This document shows, in pieces, positions 36,287 through 43,869 of a stretch of DNA of 64,000 nucleotides. How positions within the stretch are numbered: position 1 is the stretch's first letter; each line of letters starts with the position of its first letter. Below the pieces are notes generated by a model, which was not told the DNA's origin, made no database searches, and was given only the letters and a program-made list of their open reading frames with translations. Source of the stretch: Alphaproteobacteria bacterium (GTDB lineage: Bacteria > Pseudomonadota > Alphaproteobacteria > ATCC43930 > CGMCC-115725); the NCBI GenBank assembly GCA_019240125.1, contig JAFAYW010000107.1, positions 79,299-143,298 on the forward strand, read 5' to 3'. The translations under genes and the position numbers were made by a program.

Positions 36287-38163
36287 CGGAGGCCCGGCCG
36301 GCGCCCCTCGCCACGGAGGCCGCGCTGATCGCGGCGCTGCTGGCGATTGACCTGGCGGGACTTGGCGGCGTTGTGTTGCGCGGGCCCCCCGGCGAGGTCC
36401 GCGATGCCTGGCAAGCCATGCTGCGCGGGATGTTGCCAGAGACGATGCCGGTGCGCCGCCTGCCGCTGCATGTCGATAAGGAGCGGCTGCTCGGAGGCCT
36501 CGACCTTGCCGCCAGCCTGCATGCCGGGCGCCGGATTGTTCAGGACGGTGTGCTGGCGGAGGCGAATGGCGGCATTCTCGTCGTGGCCATGGCCGAGCGG
36601 CTCGAAGCGCAAACGGCGGCGCATCTCGCGACGGCGCTTGATACGCGCCGCGCGCCGAACCCTGAAGCGCCGATCGACGTTGAGCGTGCCGCGGATTTCG
36701 CCGTTGTGGCGCTCGATGAGGCGGTGGGCGGAGATGATCCCCCATCCGCCGCGCTGCTTGACCGGCTCGCATTCCATCTCGACCTTACCGGGCTTAAACC
36801 CGAGGACGCTCGCGGCGCGCGGAGCCGGGCGGAGATCATCGCAGCCCGAGCCTGCCTGGCGCCGGTAACCGCTGATCGCGCGGCGGCGGACGCGCTTTGC
36901 CATGCCGCATTGTCGCTCGGGATCGTTTCGCTGCGGCCGCCGATCCTGGCGTTGCGCGCGGCGCGCGCGGCGGCGGCACTGGCCGGCCGGGATGCCGTTG
37001 CACCCGAGGACCTGATTGTCGCGGCGCGGTTGGTCCTCGCGTGGCGCGCGACGCAGTTGCCGCTGCCGGCAATACCCGACAGCGCCGCCGCAGATGCCGG
37101 GCCCGAATTGGATCACGAACCGGCGCCTGACACAGCGATACAGGATGCGGCGGAAAAGCGTGAGCCGCCGCAGCCTGATCAGCGGGAGCCGTATCCGCAG
37201 GAGCCGGGTCAGCAGCAGCCGGGTCAACAGGAGATCGTGCTCGATGCGGCGCGAGCGGCCATTCCGGCCGGCCTGCTGGCGCGGCTGCGAGCCGAGCCGA
37301 GCCGAGCCGTGCGTGGTTCGGCTGCGCACGGTAAGGCCGGCGGGTTGCGCCGGGCGCAGCGCCACGGTCGCCCGATCGGCGCGCGGCCCGGCGACCCGCG
37401 TCGCGGTGCGCGCCTGCATCTGTTCGCGACTCTGACCGCCGCCATCCCCTGGCAGCCGTTGCGGCGTCACGACCGCACACCGCTCACCAACGGCAACCGC
37501 ATCAATTTCCGGCGCGCCGATTTCCGGGTGGCGCATTTCAAGGATCGGGCCGAAACGGTGACGATTTTCGCGGTCGACGCCTCCGGTTCGGCGGCGCTGC
37601 ATCGGCTCGCCGAGGCGAAAGGCGCGGTCGAGTTGCTGCTCGCCGATTGCTACATCCGGCGCGATCAGGTGGCATTGCTGGCGTTCCGCGGGCGCAGCGC
37701 CGAAATTGTCCTCCCACCGACCCGCTCGTTGGCGCGGGCGCGGCGGTGTCTGTCGGCCCTGCCCGGAGGCGGCGCAACGCCGCTCGCGGCGGCGCTGGAT
37801 GCGGCGCAGCGGCTTGTCGAGGAGTCGCAGCGACGCAACCGCAGCGCCGTTCTCGTGTTGTTGACGGATGGACGAGCCAATATTGCACGCGACGGCACCC
37901 CAGACCGCCGCCAGGCGGAAACTGAAGCACTTGAGGCGGCGCGCGCGCTGCGCGCACAGCGGCTCAGGGCGATCCTCATCGACACCTCGCCGCGGCCGCA
38001 AGCCCAGGCGGAGCGGCTAGCCGACGCCATGGGTGCCCTCTATCTGCCGCTCCCGAATGCCGATGCCGCCGCGCTGTCGACAGCCGTGCGCCGTAATGCC
38101 GGCAGTGCCGACGCGCGCGGCTCCGCCGAACGCGGTTCACGATTGCGAAATTTGGGTGGCTGA
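36283..38163 (+). CDS. bchD: Mg-chelatase subunit D
   Basis: Integrates the BchI motor with BchH. The 626 residues have an N-terminal degenerate AAA+ domain, a Pro/Gln/Glu-rich acidic linker (about residues 255-315, with repeated EPGQQQPGQQ-like text) and a C-terminal von Willebrand A domain with MIDAS motif VDASGSAA and PGGGATPLAAAL. The start is GTG at 36283 overlapping bchI. It is longer than many BchD (about 560). The stop falls inside a 12-base tandem repeat that also starts the next gene. Confidence 0.96.
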   Translation: MTEARPAPLATEAALIAALLAIDLAGLGGVVLRGPPGEVRDAWQAMLRGMLPETMPVRRLPLHVDKERLLGGLDLAASLHAGRRIVQDGVLAEANGGILVVAMAERLEAQTAAHLATALDTRRAPNPEAPIDVERAADFAVVALDEAVGGDDPPSAALLDRLAFHLDLTGLKPEDARGARSRAEIIAARACLAPVTADRAAADALCHAALSLGIVSLRPPILALRAARAAAALAGRDAVAPEDLIVAARLVLAWRATQLPLPAIPDSAAADAGPELDHEPAPDTAIQDAAEKREPPQPDQREPYPQEPGQQQPGQQEIVLDAARAAIPAGLLARLRAEPSRAVRGSAAHGKAGGLRRAQRHGRPIGARPGDPRRGARLHLFATLTAAIPWQPLRRHDRTPLTNGNRINFRRADFRVAHFKDRAETVTIFAVDASGSAALHRLAEAKGAVELLLADCYIRRDQVALLAFRGRSAEIVLPPTRSLARARRCLSALPGGGATPLAAALDAAQRLVEESQRRNRSAVLVLLTDGRANIARDGTPDRRQAETEALEAARALRAQRLRAILIDTSPRPQAQAERLADAMGALYLPLPNADAAALSTAVRRNAGSADARGSAERGSRLRNLGG

Positions 38164-38203
38164 CCCGGTGGCTGACCCGGTGGCTGACCCGGCGGCTGAC
38201 CCG
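38156..38203 (+). repeat. 12-base tandem repeat, four copies, at the bchD/hydrolase junction
   Basis: Three identical units GTGGCTGACCCG followed by one with a single change (GCGGCTGACCCG). The first unit contains the bchD stop. In the downstream frame each unit encodes Val/Ala-Ala-Asp-Pro, and the first three each offer an in-frame GTG start. Confidence 0.95.
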
Positions 38204-39238
38204 AACGATGCGCCGCCGGGCCGGCGGGTGCGGAATAAGCGTCTGGCATTAGCCGTCGCTTTGCCGATCGCGGTCGCCGTGGGCTGGATGGGCTATCGCG
38301 CGATGACCCGCAACCGCACGGCGGCCCCCTTGCCGGCCGCACTTCCCGGCGGCCGCCTGGAAACCGATGGCGTGGCGGGGCGATTAAGTTGTTACGCCAC
38401 CATCCCGGCGCCGGATGATCGCGATCACGACCCGCGGCCATTGTTGTTGTTGCACAGCATCAACGCGGCCGGGTCGGCCTACGAGATGCGGCCACTTTAC
38501 GAATATTACCGCAAGTACCGCCCGGTTTACGCACCCGATCTGCCGGGGTTCGGCATGTCCGAGCGCAGCGACCGGCGCTACGGCCCGCGCTTGATGACCG
38601 ATGCCGTGCATGCCGTGGTCGAACAGATACAGGCACGTCACGGCGCCGCGCCGATCGACGCGATCGCGCTGTCGCTTTCGTGCGAGTTCCTGGCTCGTGC
38701 CGCCGTCGAGACACCGGGATCGTTTCGCGTGCTGGGTCTGATCAGCCCGACCGGTTTTGACCAGCGGACGCCCGAGGGAGGACCGCCAGGCGGAACTCGC
38801 GGGCGCCCGCTGCTTTACCAGACGTTGACGGTGCCCCCGTGGCGCCACGGCTTGTTCGAGCTTCTGAGCAGCCGCGCCAGCATCCGATATTTCCTGGAAA
38901 AGACATGGGGCAGCAAGAATATCGACGAGGGGCTGCTGGAATACGATTATCTGACGACGCACCAGCCCGGGGCGAGCTTTGCGCCGTATCGTTTTGTTTC
39001 CGGGTTTCTGTTCAGCACCGATATCCTCAACCTTTACCGCCGTCTGGCAATGCCGGTGTGGATGGTGCACGGCGACCGCGGCGACTTTGTCGATTACCAG
39101 AAAAAGACCGAGATCGCCGATCGGCCGAACTGGCATATCGAGGAATTGCCGACCGGCGCGTTGCCGCATTTCGAGATACCGGCAAGGGTGATCGCGAGCT
39201 ATGACGCCTTCTCCCGCGCCGCCGTAACCGCGGATTGA
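38156..39238 (+). CDS. Membrane-anchored alpha/beta hydrolase between bchD and bchO
   Basis: Alpha/beta hydrolase of about 360 residues, distinct from BchO. After a VADP-repeat N-terminus and a basic patch comes one membrane span (about residues 29-46), then a hydrolase fold with LLLLHSINAAGSAYEM as oxyanion region, YAPDLPGFGMSE, and a nucleophile elbow reading AIALSLSCEFLAR. The elbow is Ser-x-Ser-Cys-Glu, not the usual Gly-x-Ser-x-Gly. VWMVHGDRGDFVD and GALPHFE give plausible acid and His positions. Start candidates are GTGs at 38156, 38168 and 38180 within the repeat; there is no ribosome binding site, suggesting coupling to bchD. Function unknown; it may act with Mg-chelatase by position. 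Confidence 0.8.
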   Translation: MADPVADPVADPAADPNDAPPGRRVRNKRLALAVALPIAVAVGWMGYRAMTRNRTAAPLPAALPGGRLETDGVAGRLSCYATIPAPDDRDHDPRPLLLLHSINAAGSAYEMRPLYEYYRKYRPVYAPDLPGFGMSERSDRRYGPRLMTDAVHAVVEQIQARHGAAPIDAIALSLSCEFLARAAVETPGSFRVLGLISPTGFDQRTPEGGPPGGTRGRPLLYQTLTVPPWRHGLFELLSSRASIRYFLEKTWGSKNIDEGLLEYDYLTTHQPGASFAPYRFVSGFLFSTDILNLYRRLAMPVWMVHGDRGDFVDYQKKTEIADRPNWHIEELPTGALPHFEIPARVIASYDAFSRAAVTAD

Positions 39239-39245
39239 AGCCGCT

Positions 39246-40163
39246 ATGCACGGCGCCGACTACCCGGTGTGGACCCGCGACGGCCGCGATTGGCCCAATC
39301 GGGACGCCAGCGATTTCATCACGGCGGGCGGACTGCGCTGGCATGTACAGCGTCTCGGCACGGGACCGGCACTGCTGTTATTGCATGGCACCGGGCTGGC
39401 GACCCATTCGTGGCGCGCGCTTCTGCCGTTGCTCGCGGAGCAATTCATGGTCGTGGCACCCGATCTGCCCGGCCACGGTTTTACCGAGGCGCCGCCGGCC
39501 AGTCGCATGTCACTCCCCGGGATGGCCCGCCTGGTGGGCAGCTTGTTGCAGGAACTCGACATAACGCCGGTTCTGGCCGCTGGCCACTCCGCCGGCGCCG
39601 CGATCGCGGCGCAGATGATTCTGTCGGGCCAGATGGCACCGCGCGGGCTGATCAGCCTCAATGGGGCGATGTTGCCGTTGCGAGGGCCGCCGAGCCACCT
39701 TTTCGCCCCCCTCGCAAAGGTGATTGCGGGATGCTCGCTGTTTCCCCGCCTCTTCGCGTGGCATGCCTCCGATGGCTCGGTGGTGGAGCGCCTTATCCGC
39801 AATACCGGTTCGACGATCGAACCGAGTGGCATCGAGTTTCATCGCCGGCTCACCGAGTCGCCGGGTCATGTCGCCGCCGCGCTGTCGATGATGGCGAATT
39901 GGGATTTGCGGCAGTTGGAGCGGGACTTGCCGCGGCTCGACGCGCCGCTGCTGCTGATCGCCGGGAAAGGCGATCGGGCGATCCCTCTGCAGGATGCCTA
40001 TCGCGTGCGTCTGCTGGCATCGCAGGCCACGGTCGTCGAACTGCCGCGCCTCGGACATCTTGCGCATGAGGAACAGCCACTCCTCATCGCCGGGTACATC
40101 ATCGATTTCGCGCGCCGGTTGGGTGTGCTGTCAGAAGATCGCCAGCCGAGAGTGTCACTTTAG
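39246..40163 (+). CDS. bchO: BchO, Mg-chelatase-associated alpha/beta hydrolase
   Basis: Alpha/beta hydrolase found next to bchID in purple bacteria; its exact reaction is not established. The 305-residue protein begins with a DGRDWPNRDASDFITAGGLRWHVQ region typical of BchO, has LLLHGTGLATHSWR, a standard nucleophile elbow AAGHSAGAAIA (Ser about 115), and a C-terminal GHLAHEEQP histidine. It starts seven bases after the preceding hydrolase. Its last codons overlap the crtI PpsR box. Confidence 0.92.
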   Translation: MHGADYPVWTRDGRDWPNRDASDFITAGGLRWHVQRLGTGPALLLLHGTGLATHSWRALLPLLAEQFMVVAPDLPGHGFTEAPPASRMSLPGMARLVGSLLQELDITPVLAAGHSAGAAIAAQMILSGQMAPRGLISLNGAMLPLRGPPSHLFAPLAKVIAGCSLFPRLFAWHASDGSVVERLIRNTGSTIEPSGIEFHRRLTESPGHVAAALSMMANWDLRQLERDLPRLDAPLLLIAGKGDRAIPLQDAYRVRLLASQATVVELPRLGHLAHEEQPLLIAGYIIDFARRLGVLSEDRQPRVSL

Positions 40164-40170
40164 ATTTACA
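40153..40170. promoter_or_regulatory. PpsR binding site overlapping the bchO stop, upstream of crtI
   Basis: Exact TGT-N12-ACA (TGT at 40153, ACA at 40168). It covers the bchO stop codon (40161-40163) and lies 42 bases before crtI, so crtIB probably has its own repressible promoter. Confidence 0.72.
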
Positions 40171-40212
40171 GTTTTACTGGCGCCGTCTCTTTTTGGCCGG
40201 TAGGTTGTTGCG

Positions 40213-41727
40213 ATGCTGCGCCGCCCTAACGGAAAATCCGACACCTCGCCGCACGCCGTCATCATCGGCAGCGGCTTTGGTGGCTTAGCCGCGGCGGTGC
40301 GGCTCGGCGCGCGCGGCTACCGGGTGACGGTGCTGGAGCGGCTTGAGAGCCCGGGCGGCCGAGCTCAGACGTACTGTCAGGATGGATTCACATTCGACGC
40401 CGGCCCGACGATCGTCACCGCGCCGTTTCTATTTGAAGAGCTGTGGCGCCTGTGCGGCCGCCGATTGGCCGACGACGTCGAACTGCGCCCGATCAATCCG
40501 TTCTACCGTATCCGCTTCGATGATGGCGCCTCGTTTAACTACTCGGGGGACGCCGCCGCGATGCGCGCCGAAATCGCCCGTTTCTGTCCTGACGATGTCG
40601 CCGGCTTCGAACGGTTCATGCGCGAAAGCGAGGCGATCTATCGGATCGGCTTCGAACAGCTCGGCCATGTGCCATTCAGCAATTTCGGCGACATGTTGCG
40701 CGTCTTGCCGGATCTCGTCCGGCTGTCCGGATATCGCTCGGTTTATGGGCTGGTCGCAAAGCACATAAAGGATAAGCGGCTGCGCGTGGTGCTGAGTTTT
40801 CACCCGCTGCTGATCGGCGGCAATCCGCTGACCGCGACCGCTGTCTACAGCCTCATCGCCTTTCTCGAACGCGATGGCGGCGTGCATTTCGCGATGGGCG
40901 GGACCGGAATGCTGGTGCGCGGTCTCGTCGGCCTAATCGAGGGCCAAGGCGGCACCGTGCGATGCAATGCCGAAGTCAGCCATATCAGCGTCGAGAAGGG
41001 TGCCGCGCGCGGCGTCGAACTCGCCGATGGCGAGCGGATCGCCGCGGATATCGTGGTATCGAACGCCGACCCGGCCTGGACTTATCGCTATCTGCTGCCG
41101 CCGCACGCGCGGCGCCGCTGGACCGACCGCCGCATCGACCGGGCGCGTTATTCGATGGGCCTGTTCGTCTGGTATTTCGGCACCGACCGCGCCTATCCCG
41201 ACATCGCGCATCATACGATCCTGCTCGGGCCACGCTATCAGGGGCTGTTGCGCGACATCTTTACCAACAAGGTACTGGCCGAGGATTTCAGCCTCTACCT
41301 GCACCGGCCTACCGCGACCGACCCGTCGCTGGCACCGCCCGGCTGCGATGCCTTTTACGTGTTGTCGCCGGTGCCGCACCTGGAAAGCGGCACCGACTGG
41401 CGCGAGATGGCCGAGCCCTATCGACGCGCGATCGCCACCTCGCTTGCCGCGACGGTCCTGCCGGATCTGGAAAGCCGCGTCGTGACGTCGCGCATCGCGA
41501 CACCCCAGGATTTCCACGATCGGCTGCTGTCGTTCCGCGGCGCGGCCTTTGCGATGGAGCCGGTCCTGACGCAGAGCGCCTGGTTTCGACCGCACAACCG
41601 CAGTGAGGATGTGCGGCACCTTTACCTGGTCGGCGCCGGCACCCATCCCGGTGCCGGGTTGCCGGGGGTCTTGTCGTCGGCCCGCATCCTCGATTCAATC
41701 GTGCCGGATGCCCGTGTCGCCGCCTGA
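40213..41727 (+). CDS. crtI: Phytoene desaturase
   Basis: FAD-dependent desaturase turning phytoene into neurosporene or lycopene. The 504-residue protein has the N-terminal dinucleotide fold VIIGSGFGGLAAAVRL, the CrtI segment FTFDAGPTIVTAPFLFEELW, and the C-terminal bacterial-type desaturase signature in LYLVGAGTHPGAGLPGVLSSA. It is separated from bchO by 49 bases with a PpsR box and overlaps crtB by 20 bases. The number of desaturation steps cannot be inferred. Confidence 0.96.
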   Translation: MLRRPNGKSDTSPHAVIIGSGFGGLAAAVRLGARGYRVTVLERLESPGGRAQTYCQDGFTFDAGPTIVTAPFLFEELWRLCGRRLADDVELRPINPFYRIRFDDGASFNYSGDAAAMRAEIARFCPDDVAGFERFMRESEAIYRIGFEQLGHVPFSNFGDMLRVLPDLVRLSGYRSVYGLVAKHIKDKRLRVVLSFHPLLIGGNPLTATAVYSLIAFLERDGGVHFAMGGTGMLVRGLVGLIEGQGGTVRCNAEVSHISVEKGAARGVELADGERIAADIVVSNADPAWTYRYLLPPHARRRWTDRRIDRARYSMGLFVWYFGTDRAYPDIAHHTILLGPRYQGLLRDIFTNKVLAEDFSLYLHRPTATDPSLAPPGCDAFYVLSPVPHLESGTDWREMAEPYRRAIATSLAATVLPDLESRVVTSRIATPQDFHDRLLSFRGAAFAMEPVLTQSAWFRPHNRSEDVRHLYLVGAGTHPGAGLPGVLSSARILDSIVPDARVAA

Positions 41728-42820
41728 CCAGGGGGCCGCCGACCTGGCCGCCTGCCGCGCTATGCTGCGGCACGGCTCGCGCAGCTTTTACGCGGCATCT
41801 CTGCTGTTGCCGCGCCGGGTCCGTGATCGCGCCACGGCACTTTATGCGTTTTGCCGGCTCGCCGATGACACCGCCGACGATCACGGCGCGGCGGCTGGCG
41901 GACGGCGAGAGGCTCTGACCCGGTTGCGGCAACGCCTCGACAGCATCTATCTCGCTCGTCCGGCTAAGTTCGCCGCCGATCGGGCGCTTGCACGGGTCGT
42001 CCATGATCTTGGCGTCCCCCAGCTGCTCTTCGAGGCGTTGATTGACGGCCTGGAATGGGATCTTGACGGCCGGCGCTACGATGATCTCGACGATCTCCTG
42101 CCGTACGCGGTCCGGGTCGCCGGGGCGGTCGGCGCAATGATGGCTTTGGTCATGCAGGCGCGCGATCCGCGCGCCCTCGCCTGTGCCTGCGATCTCGGCA
42201 TCGCGATGCAATTGACCAACATCGCGCGCGATGTTGGAGAGGATGCGCGCGCCGGCCGCCTCTATCTGCCGCGGCAATGGTTGGCCGCGGAAGGCATCGA
42301 CGCCGAGGAATTTCTCCGCCGGCCGGTTTTCGACGTGCGGGTGGCGCGCGTGGTGCGCCGCCTGCTCGATGTGGCGGACGAGTTTTACCGGCTCGCCGAA
42401 CCCGGGATCGCGCTGCTGCCGCTCGCCTGCCAACCGGGCATTCGCAGCGCCCGCTCGATTTACGCGGCGATCGGGCACGAGATCGCCCGCAACGGGCACG
42501 ACTCGGTGTCGAGGCGTGCCGTCGTTTCAACGCGCCGCAAGCTGGTCCTCCTTGCGCGCGCGTTCGCCGGCACGGCAAGCGCGTGGCCGAACAAAGCCGT
42601 CGCGCAGACGCTGAACGATACTACGCCGGCGGCGCGCTTCCTGGTCGCTGCCGCGTCGTCTGATCCGGAGATGGCGCCGCCGGCGCCGCCTCGCCTCCGG
42701 CCGGGGCGCCTGATCTGGCTGCTCGACCTGTTCGAGCGGCTGGAGCGCGCCGAACGCGCACAACGCGAGGCCTCGGAGGATCTCGCCTCACTATGGGCGG
42801 GCGGAGACCTGGTCCGATGA
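41708..42820 (+). CDS. crtB: Phytoene synthase
   Basis: Head-to-head condensation of two geranylgeranyl diphosphates to phytoene. The 370-residue protein includes the two Asp-rich motifs DDTADD and DVGED, with YAFCRLADDTADD and QLTNIARDVGEDARAGRLYLP around them. It is longer than many CrtB (about 340) because of an Arg/Pro-rich C-terminus. The ATG at 41708 lies inside the crtI 3' end. The stop overlaps a tiny downstream ORF as ATGA. Confidence 0.95.
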   Translation: MPVSPPDQGAADLAACRAMLRHGSRSFYAASLLLPRRVRDRATALYAFCRLADDTADDHGAAAGGRREALTRLRQRLDSIYLARPAKFAADRALARVVHDLGVPQLLFEALIDGLEWDLDGRRYDDLDDLLPYAVRVAGAVGAMMALVMQARDPRALACACDLGIAMQLTNIARDVGEDARAGRLYLPRQWLAAEGIDAEEFLRRPVFDVRVARVVRRLLDVADEFYRLAEPGIALLPLACQPGIRSARSIYAAIGHEIARNGHDSVSRRAVVSTRRKLVLLARAFAGTASAWPNKAVAQTLNDTTPAARFLVAAASSDPEMAPPAPPRLRPGRLIWLLDLFERLERAERAQREASEDLASLWAGGDLVR

Positions 42821-42963
42821 ACCTGAGTTTCCTGACGAATTGGGAATGGCTGATCATCGAGTTGATCGTGCTCGGGTTGGCGGTTCGCGAACTGGTGTCG
42901 CTCCACCTTCATAAGCGCCGCGAAGCGCGGCGCCAGAATGAGCCGCCTGAGCCGCCGCGCTGA
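42817..42963 (+). CDS. 48-residue single-span membrane protein coupled to crtB
   Basis: Short ORF starting at ATG 42817 in an ATGA overlap with the crtB stop and ending with TGA at 42961. The peptide begins MNLSFLTNWEWLIIELIVLG, has one hydrophobic helix (about residues 9-25), then a basic stretch HKRREARRQ and a Pro/Glu-rich end. The tight coupling, the sensible membrane-peptide layout and the convergent crtC only seven bases away argue that it is real. I know of no named family. Confidence 0.6.
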   Translation: MNLSFLTNWEWLIIELIVLGLAVRELVSLHLHKRREARRQNEPPEPPR

Positions 42964-42970
42964 GCGCCGC

Positions 42971-43801
42971 TTAACCGGCCCGGCGCGGCATGCGGAAAGG
43001 CAGCAGCGCGCGCACCCATGGCGCCCGGAAGCGATCTAGGGAGAGGCTTTCATGCATCGCCACCGCCGGCTCCCCGAACAGCGGCGCCTCGATCAGCGAG
43101 CGTGCGTAAAACGGTGTGTCTTCGAGGGTTCGAACGCTGGTTGGCGGCGCTGTCGCGCGGGTCGCGCGGGCGACACCCCAACGCGTCGCCGGCAACCGCA
43201 GCATCGGCGGCGGTTCGAGCGGCTCGATCACGCCGGATAAAGTCAGGCGATAGGCGTGCGTTGCCGGCTCGCCGGCGCGCGGCACGACATCATAAAATAT
43301 TGTGGTGCCATCGCGCTGCGCGGTACGCGACCAGCTCCATCGGGCGAATCCTTGTTCGAGCGGCGCATCGCCGCGATTCGTATCGAGATAGCCCGACCCG
43401 CGCCACGCCAGTCGCGGCTGCGTCAACGTCACCTCGACCCGCGCGCAGGGCGCGATCGGCGACCAGCGATGCTTGCCTGACGCAGCGAGGCAGATTTCCA
43501 GGGAGGGCAACGCGGTCGGGTAGATTTGGACGCGGCCACGGATGTGCGACGGCCAGGGCACGCCGATCTCGTCGAATTCCGCGGTCAGCACATTGCCGTC
43601 CCAGTGCAGCGAACTCGGCCCGATGCTCAGCATCGTTGCGCTTTGACGCACGGCCATGCGGCCGCGCTCGGTCATCGCCCAGCGCCGCGGCGTGCCATAA
43701 AGCGCGATATTCACGGCGCAATGGTTGAGCGGGTCGATGGCTCGGTGGCGGCGCGCCCACGCGTAATAGGGCGAGAAGACGCTGCCGATAAAAGCGATCA
43801 C
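42971..43801 (-). CDS. crtC: Hydroxyneurosporene synthase (carotenoid 1,2-hydratase)
   Basis: Adds water to the psi end of neurosporene or lycopene. Typical CrtC text is clear: IAFIGSVFSPYYAWARR, DPLNHCAVNIALYG, RRWAMTERGR, and WSWSRTAQRDGTTIFYDV. The start is a problem. The first standard codon near the conserved region is a GTG at 43801 (276 residues, like the short Rhodobacter form), but the same frame upstream still reads like CrtC (GGFRFD, DGYIWWYIDALSDDGRHG) for about 35 residues without ATG, GTG or TTG until a TTG near 44030 deep in crtD. Either the protein starts at GTG or uses an unusual start within the overlap with crtD. Confidence 0.88.
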   Translation of the reverse strand: MIAFIGSVFSPYYAWARRHRAIDPLNHCAVNIALYGTPRRWAMTERGRMAVRQSATMLSIGPSSLHWDGNVLTAEFDEIGVPWPSHIRGRVQIYPTALPSLEICLAASGKHRWSPIAPCARVEVTLTQPRLAWRGSGYLDTNRGDAPLEQGFARWSWSRTAQRDGTTIFYDVVPRAGEPATHAYRLTLSGVIEPLEPPPMLRLPATRWGVARATRATAPPTSVRTLEDTPFYARSLIEAPLFGEPAVAMHESLSLDRFRAPWVRALLPFRMPRRAG

Positions 43802-43869
43802 GGTCAGCCCGTGCCGTCCATCATCGCTCAGCGCGTCGATGTACCACCAGATGTAACCGTCGGGCGGGA

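Noticed and set aside
36010..38001. 663-codon minus-strand frame opposite bchI and bchD
   Set aside because: Both opposing genes have full catalytic motifs; the antisense product is Arg-rich and unrecognisable.
38156..38203. Short direct repeats considered as a CRISPR remnant
   Set aside because: Units are contiguous without spacers, 12 bases long and in coding frame, so it is a coding tandem repeat.
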